NCBI GenBank assembly: GCA_016584305.1
Contig: JACEEZ010006000.1
Span: 69,501 to 133,500, forward strand
Direction: 5' to 3'
Source of the DNA: Chionoecetes opilio
Lineage: Eukaryota > Arthropoda > Malacostraca > Decapoda > Majidae
DNA: 64,000 nucleotides
The notes beneath the pieces were generated by a model. It was not told the DNA's origin and did no database searches. It saw only the letters and a list, made by a program, of their open reading frames with translations. Below are positions 61,276 to 64,000 of this stretch, piece by piece; positions within the stretch are counted from its first letter, which is position 1; each line of letters begins with the position of its first letter. Made by a program: the position numbers and the translations under genes.

Positions 61276-63817
61276 AAAATCTAAATCTAGTATTGTTTAT
61301 TGCGATGCTATATCATTGACCTAAAAAAAAAGTTTGTATATTTTTGTGTGCTTAAAAAAACCCAAGAAACAAACAAACAAACAACATTTAGTACTGATTA
61401 TTGTGGTGCTATATCATTGATAAGTTTGTATTTTTTGTGCTAAAGCAAAAAAAAAACCAAAAAAAATCTAAATCTAGTACTGATTATTGCGATGCTATAT
61501 CATTGATCTACAAAAAAGTATATTTTTTAGTGTGTACTTCCTGAGCCAGTGATTGCTAGAGTAAGCCGTGAGTGGCGGTGACAGTACCTGCACAGTGCCC
61601 CGCCGCAGGTTATACTGCATGAGGTTGTGAATGAGGCCGTGTTGGCACAGTGCTGCCCGGAGTGCTGGGTTGGTGGCTAAGGCTCGCAGCAGGGTGATGC
61701 AGTGCTCGGTGGCGGAGGCAGCACACCCGAAGCACCGACCCCCGGCCACGGCACCGTTATCGATGGTGTTCTGGACGATGCTGGCGCGACTTAAGGGAGA
61801 CGCCACCACCTTCTTGCCTCCTTCTTTCTGGGACCGATCAAAGTTGACCAGCTCGCGGCGGGATGCTTGCACACGCTGAGGGGCAAAGTGTGTAACAGTG
61901 AGTGGCTTCCCATCAGGACTACCGGTACATGGCCTATAATTTGTTCAAACCAAACCTAACAGCCAAAGAAAGGGGAGGCAACAGACAACAAGACATTGGT
62001 GAATCTTGGGAATGGGAATGGGAATGGGAATGAAGAAGTTTTGGAAGTTATAGAAAAACATGTTTCATTATACATTCCTCCATTATGAAAGGAAATGTTG
62101 TGCAGGTTATGTAATGGTTGGGTTTATGGGAATGCTCCTTAGACAGGTTGGCGTATTGAACCTGTTGTTATGAATGAACTGCCTACCTGTATGACTTTGG
62201 ACAAGTCGTCAAAAGAGTTCTTGCAGTCTCCACAATACTTCTGAGCCAGCTGCTGGATGGTCCTGTTGACCTGCGTGCCCCCGGAGGTGCCCTCGTCGCT
62301 GCGTGTGGCTCCCTGCTCACTGATGCGCACCACCAGCAGCTACACAAACATAGGGACATAAGAACTTAAATAAGGAAGCTACAAGAGGCTGCGAAACCTA
62401 CACGTGGTAGTTCATGTTACTTAACACTACCTACATCCACCTTTCATCCCCATCCATGAATTTATCCAGCCTCCTTTTAAAGCTCCCTACTAGCTCCGCA
62501 CTGACCACCTGACGACTGAGTCCATTCCAAACAAACAGATTGGTCTCAGGACAGTCTCAACATATAAAATAATGATACATGTGATACATATTATTCTATC
62601 TGTGAATGAATGCTCTCAAACACATTCCAATAATATTCAATAAAGCAAAGCATAATGTTCTCACAGCCTAAATATATCTGTGTGACAAAGGCCATTCACA
62701 GTGCTAAGGACAACCCTAGATGAAGCAATACCACACAGACAGCTCCCTCTAACCCTACCTCTAGTGTGGGTTTGTATCCCTGCAGCTGCTTGTAATATCT
62801 GTCTGCCTTCTCCAGCAGGGTGTTGATGCTCAGCACAGCCTTCTTGCGGTCATCTTCATTCTCAATGGGATCCACGGCACAGCAGGACCGGCACTGCATG
62901 GTGTAGTCAAACTTGGCATACTTACAGTAGCCACAAGCATTGCACAGGAAGGGATCTTTCTCATCATAATTTATGGCCCTGAAAAAAGGAGCATAAATCA
63001 ATTCCTGGAGACATAGTAAGTCCTATAACTATCTTATAGGCATCACTATGTAACACTACAAAGATATTACATGCTGGTAATAAGGCATAATGGCTCACCT
63101 GCATTTGTGACACTGGTACACATTCTCGCCACAGTTGGCGCACACGCCGGGAGTGGCGGGCACGGCGGCGGAGCACCGGGGGCACTGCAGGGTCTCCGTG
63201 GAGGCCTGGAGGCAGGGGAGACACAACAACTTTGACGCGTGTCTCAAATGTGTGAACAATAGAATGAAACTTCAAGAAGTGTAAATAAAAGTAAAACTTC
63301 AAGATGCTTTTCAGTTTCTTACCTTTTATAGACAACTAGGTAATGAATTAATACTTTCATCCGTGTTTCTCTGATCTTCAATAAATATCAACGTTATCTT
63401 AAGCTGGAAGCACGACTGCTAAATGCAAAATACCCTTGTAACACAAAGATCCACTAAACATCATTGTCACCAAGGCAAGATAAGATAAGATTTTCATCCT
63501 ATCTAGACACTTTGCAAGTACCAACTACAAGGTTATTGACTATACAAAGCGCCGCCACGTCAGCACGAACTAGGCGGACTCGAACCGCTGACCGAATGCA
63601 CAGGGACGCTGCACATTGCGAGCTCACGTCTCTACCAACCTTGCCTCCCTGACGGGCTCACCAAGGCAAATACAGTGACTATACAGTACCTGAAGGTTCT
63701 CGTAGAAGTCGGTGTACTCAAACATGAGGTTACAGGCGATGATGGGCAGCGGGAAGTCTATCTTGACCTCAATTTGTCCCGCAGACAGTGTGACCTTCTT
63801 GGCGCGATGCCACATGG
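35018..63817 (-). CDS. UBR4: E3 ubiquitin-protein ligase UBR4 (poe/pushover), C-terminal 27 exons
   Basis: Partial: the 5' part lies beyond the right edge. The 27 exons (w1-w27, listed separately) give about 1,590 codons collinear with the last third of animal UBR4, with conserved runs such as [64 protein letters not shown] and [13 protein letters not shown]4 is a cytoplasmic giant E3 of the N-degron and protein-quality-control pathways. The UBR box lies upstream and is not in the window. The hemiRING-type Cys/His region is in w22. Phases agree at every junction except around w10 and w14. The gene converges on dl, about 8 kb from stop to stop. Introns hold many transposon relics, including a full-length LTR element between w10 and w11. 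Confidence 0.96.
35329..35482 (-). CDS. UBR4: UBR4 exon w26
   Basis: Encodes [20 protein letters not shown] then [20 protein letters not shown] and FAEFCDVVG. Acceptor ttatatttacag, donor GTGG|GTGAGT. Confidence 0.95.
35530..35915 (+). mobile_element. LINE ORF2 C-terminal fragment
   Basis: Reads [20 protein letters not shown], the zinc-knuckle end of a non-LTR ORF2, then a Lys/Glu-rich tail and a ctgaactgaactgaacc end. Sits in the UBR4 w25-w26 intron. Confidence 0.75.
36025..36349 (-). CDS. UBR4: UBR4 exon w25
   Basis: Encodes [20 protein letters not shown] through [20 protein letters not shown] and [19 protein letters not shown]. Human counterpart: TRATSREEKNL...LFWALVDLIYNMF. Acceptor tcttttggtag, donor CAAG|GTGGGT. 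Confidence 0.96.
36414..36497. repeat. GA microsatellite near the UBR4 exon w25 acceptor
   Basis: About 84 bases of ga (ct on the UBR4 strand), about 65 bases upstream of the acceptor. It may add to a pyrimidine-rich intron end. Confidence 0.95.
36558..36790 (+). mobile_element. pogo-like MITE, copy 6
   Basis: Same termini, TA-flanked; single internal module. Confidence 0.85.
36894..37052 (-). CDS. UBR4: UBR4 exon w24
   Basis: Encodes [20 protein letters not shown] then [20 protein letters not shown] and [13 protein letters not shown]. Family motif FS.D.GGGGR.SN..LIPY. Acceptor gatctgtttcag, donor ACAC|GTGAGT. Confidence 0.96.
37217..37426 (-). mobile_element. piggyBac-like MITE, copy 7, just beyond the UBR4 exon w23 donor
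   Basis: Inverted copy with TTAA at both ends; 24 bases from the exon. Confidence 0.87.
37450..37611 (-). CDS. UBR4: UBR4 exon w23
   Basis: Encodes [20 protein letters not shown] then [20 protein letters not shown] and [13 protein letters not shown]. Family motif NANTKCNGLLPVWGP.VPESAFA.CLARHN. Acceptor tccattaaag is pyrimidine-poor; donor ACAG|GTTGGT. Confidence 0.96.
37697..38140. repeat. Homopolymer-rich block
   Basis: Runs of T (37697-37730), A (38000-38031 and 38070-38125) and G (38126-38140) around LINE-like atcacaaaggactggccaag pieces. Assembly length is unreliable here. Confidence 0.85.
37854..37930 (-). repeat. Decoy copy of the UBR4 exon w23 acceptor and exon start
   Basis: Bases 37854-37925 repeat 37590-37660: intron end, acceptor AG and about 30 exon bases (reading SSRAWDEWD). 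The sequence then diverges into LINE-like and homopolymer sequence. Spacing is about 265 bp. Confidence 0.85.
38258..38436 (-). CDS. UBR4: UBR4 exon w22 (hemiRING-type zinc-binding region)
   Basis: Encodes [20 protein letters not shown] then [20 protein letters not shown] and [20 protein letters not shown]. The CxxC pair near the start and the [10 protein letters not shown] cluster are the zinc ligands known from the UBR4 catalytic module. All expected Cys/His residues are present, so this copy looks catalytically competent here. Acceptor tcccgtcacag, donor TCAG|GTGAGG. Confidence 0.97.
38528..38712. repeat. About 22-bp minisatellite
   Basis: Unit ccctatgaacctatatatat plus ga. Confidence 0.9.
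38781..38948 (-). CDS. UBR4: UBR4 exon w21 (charged helix before the E3 module)
   Basis: Encodes [40 protein letters not shown] and [14 protein letters not shown]. Human counterpart: ARRETRAEKKRMAMAMRQKALG. Acceptor gttgttcaccag, donor CTTG|GTCAGT. Confidence 0.96.
39226..39383 (-). CDS. UBR4: UBR4 exon w20
   Basis: Encodes [20 protein letters not shown] then [20 protein letters not shown] and [13 protein letters not shown]. Acceptor ggtgtgctcag, donor CCAG|GTACTG. Confidence 0.96.
39607..39936 (-). mobile_element. Third pogo-like element family, copy 1
   Basis: TA-CAGCTAAGTATTAATTATCCGACC at one end. The opposite end, with gtcggatgttgaagaaatgacag, is less alike. Inverted relative of 44887-45207. 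Confidence 0.75.
40113..40236 (-). CDS. UBR4: UBR4 exon w19
   Basis: Encodes [20 protein letters not shown] then [20 protein letters not shown]. Acceptor cttgtctttcag, donor ACCG|GTGAGT. Human counterpart: FLSRPALPFILRLLRGLA. Confidence 0.95.
40324..40507. repeat. Three poly-A blocks with a repeated spacer
   Basis: Long A runs separated by gttaggaag / gtcaggaag plus atatatgac.gggga, i.e. a short tandem unit containing poly-A; next to UBR4 exon w18. Confidence 0.9.
40513..40746 (-). CDS. UBR4: UBR4 exon w18
   Basis: Encodes [40 protein letters not shown] and [17 protein letters not shown]. Matches human IIPYLSFGEVEKM...CNFDKYDEDHS. Acceptor ctcctttgtcag, donor CAAG|GTAGGT. The intron on its 5' side is about 4 kb and mostly satellite. 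Confidence 0.95.
40796..41005 (+). mobile_element. piggyBac-like MITE, copy 8
   Basis: TTAA at both ends; begins 50 bases from UBR4 exon w18, on the acceptor side. Confidence 0.85.
41010..41495. repeat. About 27-bp A-rich minisatellite
   Basis: Unit cctcttatttaaacctcaaa plus aaaatta, starting inside sequence right after a piggyBac-like MITE. Confidence 0.95.
41648..44230. repeat. 2.6-kb minisatellite of 31-bp units
   Basis: Unit gggactgccaactgagcgtg plus ttttttgttta, about 80 copies. Units decay sharply after about 43500. The first unit joins tctttatagggactg, which matches a LINE-associated stretch seen at 51770-51790 and elsewhere. Confidence 0.97.
44241..44610. repeat. Direct duplication of about 208 bp
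   Basis: ccttggccagtcctttgtgatg ... gacctctgtcc occurs at about 44249 and about 44457. Confidence 0.9.
44710..44847 (-). CDS. UBR4: UBR4 exon w17
   Basis: Encodes [20 protein letters not shown], then [20 protein letters not shown] and NAQ. Acceptor gactctgtacag, donor TCAG|GTGAGG. Confidence 0.92.
44887..45207 (+). mobile_element. Third pogo-like element family, copy 2
   Basis: CAGCCAAATTCCCAACATCCGACC to the inverse GGTCGGATAATTAATACTTAGCTG, TA on both sides. Confidence 0.78.
45703..45849 (-). CDS. UBR4: UBR4 exon w16
   Basis: Encodes [20 protein letters not shown] and on through a Gly/Pro linker to SLTEQLLQ. Acceptor ttaaacccacag, donor CCAG|GTAAGG. Corresponds to human VKVNRQQL...LNVMLGTL. 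Confidence 0.92.
45862..46330. repeat. About 60-bp minisatellite
   Basis: Unit gagtgttggtgatgagtggc then tgtgtgttttcctgagggtt; seven to eight copies between UBR4 exons w15 and w16. Confidence 0.93.
46378..46470 (-). CDS. UBR4: UBR4 exon w15
   Basis: Encodes [20 protein letters not shown] then [11 protein letters not shown] (human VLLKLFSYCVK). Acceptor tatttatattttccag, donor CAAG|GTGAGG. Confidence 0.93.
46525..46930. mobile_element. Second pogo-like element family, about 29-bp inverted ends
   Basis: Ends CAGGTTGAAGTTCCCAAACT and AGTTTGGGAACTTCAACCTG, flanked by TA. 406 bp, no transposase frame seen. Confidence 0.88.
47390..47665. repeat. 33-bp minisatellite next to UBR4 exon w14
   Basis: Unit atgtttctaagctgaaattc plus tacaagccttttg, about eight copies, ending about 20 bases from the exon's donor. 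Confidence 0.95.
47686..47904 (-). CDS. UBR4: UBR4 exon w14, several indels, limits approximate
   Basis: Position and start (acceptor tttctccacag, then GTTTACAAGAAG for VYKK) identify the exon, and a weak match to EEFVETL can be read near 47805. No single frame stays open: stops appear after about 22 codons, and the family match hops between frames, implying at least four small indels. The 3' end is uncertain (GGCAG|GTGAGT at 47686 used here). Its total of 219 bases is phase-neutral. The acceptor is duplicated upstream. Confidence 0.6.
47880..48280 (-). repeat. About 197-bp duplication containing the UBR4 exon w14 acceptor
   Basis: Two imperfect units. The acceptor plus VYKK start appears at 47904 and again at 48101. 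The upstream copy reads [10 protein letters not shown] in good frame (closer to the family VYKKVW than the downstream copy, which lacks one A) but then runs into intron sequence and stops. Confidence 0.85.
48367..48543 (-). CDS. UBR4: UBR4 exon w13
   Basis: Encodes [20 protein letters not shown], then [20 protein letters not shown] and [12 protein letters not shown]. Near-identical to vertebrate UBR4. Acceptor gttctttgcag, donor GGAG|GTGATA. Confidence 0.97.
48574..48889 (+). mobile_element. pogo-like MITE, copy 7
   Basis: Same termini; two internal modules; starts 31 bases from UBR4 exon w13. Confidence 0.85.
48922..49258 (+). mobile_element. tRNA-derived SINE
   Basis: Head with A-box-like gcagagtggttagcatc and B-box-like cgagttcgatcct; a unique body follows. 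The body's end (ggcgctataggcataaatg) is shared with 29375-29645 in inverse. Not a functional tRNA. Confidence 0.7.
49387..49577 (-). CDS. UBR4: UBR4 exon w12
   Basis: Encodes GTEVETKEF..., [20 protein letters not shown] and [16 protein letters not shown]. Acceptor attacgcgtcag, donor GCAG|GTAAAC. The acceptor and first exon bases are repeated six more times upstream in a 45-bp array. Confidence 0.96.
49562..49876 (-). repeat. 45-bp tandem array copying the UBR4 exon w12 acceptor (seven units)
   Basis: Unit starts recur at 49562, 49607, 49652, 49697, 49742, 49787 and 49832; they are nearly identical. Each holds, in gene orientation, the intron end attacgcgtcag and about 22 exon bases. Only the first copy is followed by the real exon. 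Entry at any other copy reads TEVETK and stops at TAA. Confidence 0.95.
49990..50205. mobile_element. MITE with ACGAGGCAAAAA termini, copy 1
   Basis: Termini acgaggcaaaaattcc and ggatttttcacctcgt. The whole element recurs inverted at 57998-58195. Confidence 0.75.
50272..50790. repeat. 28-bp minisatellite
   Basis: Unit gtaagatttatgaaagtatt plus gtaaaaaa, about 18 copies. Confidence 0.95.
50896..50957 (-). mobile_element. LINE 3'-end fragment in a UBR4 intron
   Basis: Sense relative to UBR4, just downstream of exon w11. Confidence 0.7.
51009..51206 (-). CDS. UBR4: UBR4 exon w11
   Basis: Encodes [40 protein letters not shown] and [21 protein letters not shown] very well conserved UBR4 block. 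Acceptor ctttcatttcag, donor TCGG|GTGAGA. Confidence 0.97.
51249..51427. mobile_element. Foldback MITE with near-perfect arms of about 47 bp
   Basis: Left arm starts GGCTGATTCACACTGGCG and the right arm ends CGCCAGTGTGAATCAG. Termini of the GG-N-ATTCACACTG type resemble PIF/Harbinger-like MITEs, but the family is not certain. Confidence 0.8.
51430..51641 (+). mobile_element. piggyBac-like MITE, copy 9
   Basis: Left TTAA shared with the end of a foldback element; right end ggggtta. Confidence 0.83.
51935..52843 (+). repeat. Left LTR of the Ty3/gypsy-like element
   Basis: Matches 55279-56187 in length and, as far as I compared, in sequence. TG...CA termini. Short open frames inside it occur identically in both LTRs and are not genes. 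Confidence 0.95.
52928..54370 (+). CDS. Gag-like protein of the LTR element, fused to a pre-integrase segment
   Basis: 480 codons. Residues about 20-95 are a highly charged Arg/Glu coiled-coil-like stretch. Residues 118-280 resemble Ty3/gypsy Gag capsid regions (motifs [20 protein letters not shown] and [14 protein letters not shown]). No CCHC zinc knuckle is seen. From about residue 405 the sequence resembles what precedes the integrase zinc domain in intact pol ([13 protein letters not shown]), so the middle of pol has been lost. It ends in a frame different from the next open frame, which it overlaps by 8 bases. Confidence 0.8.
   Translation: MSIQRYKEEAESIGYVEPKEIQEYVLSRQREDKEREDRERERQEKAREREREWEKELKEREEEREREREDREREWEKEREDREIERQDRQQEREHELEVLRASNNGGRAPTVMNRPKVKLPMFKEGDRMEHFIGRFDDVADLLEYDEITRRLQFTTLFEGKALEVLYRLDKHSRDYGQMKHALLKAYGLSTECLKQQFFEAQLQENETASQFAVRIAGNLRDWRESDGAEETVKGLTDLILRAQFVKSCPEPLVARLKMDRINQLSEMGRVADAYFEAYAEKAEPPNVVWVEAADTPREDDSSPRRDTATPARKTEPTYSAPVVNPRRFQASYRPAQRETGGRGVNLEASNTRRHKNAAAVHKEYTAPKPVYRDSPSHKRPRDDIPRRKVVRQVMATAVMHEAKFGDEVNMYSPADFENSEAVRREVETDPSLENVRRHYCEGTVRTVRGNYTSFVERDGNLYREFITPPGPREISIRRA
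54363..54599 (+). pseudogene. Integrase zinc-binding (H2C2) fragment of the LTR element
   Basis: 78 codons with the integrase N-terminal pattern: His residues, KKTW..I...FYWPGM, then HSCEVCQN. The catalytic core (DDE) is absent and the frame closes shortly after the zinc domain. It lies in a different frame from the Gag-like frame. Confidence 0.8.
54636..54795 (+). repeat. 85-bp tandem duplication inside the LTR element
   Basis: A stretch beginning ggactccagggctgcgcc is present at 54636 and 54721 with essentially no differences over about 75 bases. Confidence 0.9.
55279..56187 (+). repeat. Right LTR of the Ty3/gypsy-like element
   Basis: Preceded by a weak purine-rich stretch (aggtggggcgaa), a candidate polypurine tract. 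Followed by target duplicate CCGTG and then the copied UBR4 exon w10 end. Confidence 0.95.
56188..56657 (-). repeat. Tandem copies of the UBR4 exon w10 3' end plus donor (about 160 bp, three units)
   Basis: The block ccgtggttaacgtgatttcc recurs at 56188, 56348 and 56508, and in slightly altered form at the true exon (56658). The spacings are 160, 160 and 150. Each unit holds roughly the last 85 exon bases, the donor with its GTGAGT and about 65 intron bases. Two copies carry a TAG in place of the exon's CAG codon. A further partial copy (about 51850-51934) lies left of the LTR element, which inserted into it. Confidence 0.9.
56646..56864 (-). CDS. UBR4: UBR4 exon w10, one base missing
   Basis: Starts [20 protein letters not shown] and [10 protein letters not shown]. 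The frame then breaks at a run of four G (about 56780). One extra base there restores the UBR4 continuation ([13 protein letters not shown]). The phase count agrees: w11 needs this exon to be 1 modulo 3, but it is 219 bases. The last part of the exon and its donor (CAGG|GTGAGT) are copied several times immediately downstream. Assembly error or a real frameshift are both possible. Confidence 0.85.
56932..57660. repeat. 30/32-bp minisatellite with two unit types in separate blocks
   Basis: Units cctccttttcattcatattc... (30) up to about 57165, then cctccttttcattaacatat... (32). Lies beside UBR4 exon w10 in its upstream intron. Confidence 0.95.
57870..57942 (-). mobile_element. LINE 3'-end fragment in the UBR4 w9-w10 intron
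   Basis: Carries the aagctacaagaggccgtgag motif and its neighbours; same family. Confidence 0.7.
57998..58195. mobile_element. MITE with ACGAGGCAAAAA termini, copy 2
   Basis: Inverted copy of 49990-50205 (shared agttaaccctattatcaggt and complement). Confidence 0.75.
58733..58933 (-). CDS. UBR4: UBR4 exon w9
   Basis: Encodes [20 protein letters not shown], then [20 protein letters not shown] and SVQRKKE. Matches human YLTEKYVWRW...NNWLRQVLFTP..QAARQ. Acceptor ctgcaccag, donor GGAG|GTAGGG. Confidence 0.95.
59168..59281 (-). CDS. UBR4: UBR4 exon w8
   Basis: Encodes [20 protein letters not shown] then [18 protein letters not shown]. Corresponds to the homologous stretch with the YDAWKK motif. 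Acceptor gatgtttgcag, donor AAAG|GTAATT. Confidence 0.9.
59497..59695 (+). mobile_element. tRNA-derived SINE (second family), copy 1
   Basis: A-box-like tggcaaggttggtagagacg, B box gcggttcgagtccgcc, tail atcttatcttatc. Confidence 0.82.
59739..60227. mobile_element. hAT-like MITE with 8-bp target duplication
   Basis: Termini CAGGGTTCTTCAAAGTACGG and AAGTTTGAGGAACCCTG with internal gggtcgcgaccc. Flanks atctaaac and ctctaaac match at 7 of 8 bases. Confidence 0.87.
60269..60509 (-). CDS. UBR4: UBR4 exon w7 (with Pro- and Thr/Ala-rich linker)
   Basis: Encodes [40 protein letters not shown] and a Lys/Arg-Thr/Ala-rich linker ending [10 protein letters not shown]. The linker is poorly conserved in UBR4. 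Acceptor tctccgtctag, donor AAAG|GTACTT. Confidence 0.93.
60767..60978 (-). CDS. UBR4: UBR4 exon w6
   Basis: Encodes [20 protein letters not shown] and ends [12 protein letters not shown]. Acceptor cccattgaaag, donor CTCAG|GTCAGT. Homologous to human EVRQLMCLLT...KEDSCWELRLR. Confidence 0.95.
61191..61272. repeat. Poly-A tract, about 80 bases
   Basis: Embedded in three to four diverged repeats of ctaaatctagtattgtttattgc (61130-61510). Confidence 0.95.
61588..61875 (-). CDS. UBR4: UBR4 exon w5
   Basis: Encodes [17 protein letters not shown] and later [40 protein letters not shown] and YNLRRGTVQ. Helical-repeat part of UBR4. Acceptor tgcccctcag, donor GCAG|GTACTG. Confidence 0.96.
62187..62339 (-). 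CDS. UBR4: UBR4 exon w4
   Basis: Encodes [20 protein letters not shown] and then [20 protein letters not shown]. Acceptor tgtttgtgtag, donor ACAG|GTAGGC. The sequence directly upstream of the acceptor is the sense-strand 3' end of a LINE. Confidence 0.94.
62345..62530 (-). mobile_element. LINE 3' end abutting UBR4 exon w4
   Basis: In UBR4 sense: RT C-terminus remnant, then 3' UTR, then the tail tagcttccttatttaagttc. Only a few bases separate the tail from the exon acceptor at 62340. Confidence 0.82.
62759..62978 (-). CDS. UBR4: UBR4 exon w3 (cysteine cluster continued)
   Basis: Encodes [40 protein letters not shown] and on to [33 protein letters not shown] and [17 protein letters not shown] are near-invariant UBR4 motifs. 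Acceptor ccttttttcag, donor AGAG|GTAGGG. Confidence 0.97.
63099..63205 (-). CDS. UBR4: UBR4 exon w2 (zinc-finger-like cysteine cluster)
   Basis: Encodes [20 protein letters not shown] then [15 protein letters not shown]. Three CxxC pairs suggest a zinc-ribbon-like fold running on into w3. Acceptor tgcctccag, donor GCAG|GTGAGC. Confidence 0.95.
63472..63659 (-). mobile_element. tRNA-derived SINE (second family), copy 2
   Basis: Inverted, nearly identical to 59497-59695, including ggcggactcgaaccgc and the gataagataag tail. Confidence 0.85.
63690..63817 (-). CDS. UBR4: UBR4 exon w1
   Basis: Acceptor ctcgtttcag, donor CAG|GTACTG. Encodes [20 protein letters not shown] followed by [24 protein letters not shown]4 homologues carry LWHRSKKV..GQ.EVKIDLPLPI at this point. 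The upstream exons are outside the window. Confidence 0.93.
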
Positions 63818-64000
63818 CTGAAACGAGTGTTACATCAACATTATTTACTTGTGGCTGCTTTTCATAGATATCTTTTACTATCTTGACCAGTGAGCATGAT
63901 TGAACTATGATGTGGTGATGACAGAGCCAGTGATGAGGTGGATATATGCTGCACTCTGAATTCTTGTAGCATTCAACCATCATCCTACGACAATTTTTTG

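Overview
The window looks like nuclear DNA of an arthropod, most likely a decapod crustacean. It is intron-rich and AT-rich, and it is packed with minisatellites, microsatellites, foldback elements and short DNA-transposon derivatives. The recognisable proteins are arthropod-like. The species is an inference; I see nothing bacterial, plasmid or CRISPR-like.

Two genes lie tail to tail. On the + strand (about 4.3-27.0 kb) is a Dorsal-class Rel/NF-kappaB gene (dl) with 12 coding exons. Exons 1-8 carry the N-terminus and the Rel homology region; exons 9-12 carry a basic nuclear-localisation patch and a Pro/His/Ser-rich transactivation tail. Exon 8 can also be read straight through its splice donor into a 342-codon open reading frame (stop at 17731). 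That gives a second C-terminus without the exon-9 basic patch, the layout known for Drosophila Dorsal-B. On the - strand (63.8-35.0 kb) are the last 27 coding exons, about 1,590 codons, of UBR4 (Drosophila poe/pushover), the giant N-degron E3 ligase. They include a zinc-finger-like Cys cluster, the hemiRING-type Cys/His region and the natural C-terminus. The 5' two thirds of UBR4 lie beyond the right edge. Exon phases agree throughout except at dl exon 4 and UBR4 exons w10 and w14, which carry small indels.

Layout: 1-4.2 kb, LINE 3' ends and a run of foldback elements, with a possible dl promoter near 1.42 kb. 4.3-27 kb, dl with introns full of arrays (a 2.8-kb 23/27-bp array at 5.8-8.6 kb) and MITEs. 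27-35 kb, intergenic, with a LINE 3' end, a tRNA-SINE relative and a 27-bp array. 35-64 kb, UBR4, with a 2.6-kb 31-bp array (41.6-44.2 kb), a young internally deleted Ty3/gypsy-like LTR element (51.9-56.2 kb, 909-bp LTRs, 5-bp target duplication), piggyBac-like and pogo-like MITEs, a hAT-like MITE and tRNA-derived SINEs.

The most unusual pattern is remodelling of splice junctions. In both genes short tandem duplications span exon-intron boundaries and copy acceptors or donors (dl exon 8; UBR4 exons w10, w12, w14, w23); several decoy copies lead directly into in-frame stops. In addition, the 3' end of one LINE family lies in sense orientation directly upstream of three separate acceptors (dl exons 6 and 12; UBR4 exon w4), where its pyrimidine-rich tail forms or adjoins the polypyrimidine tract.
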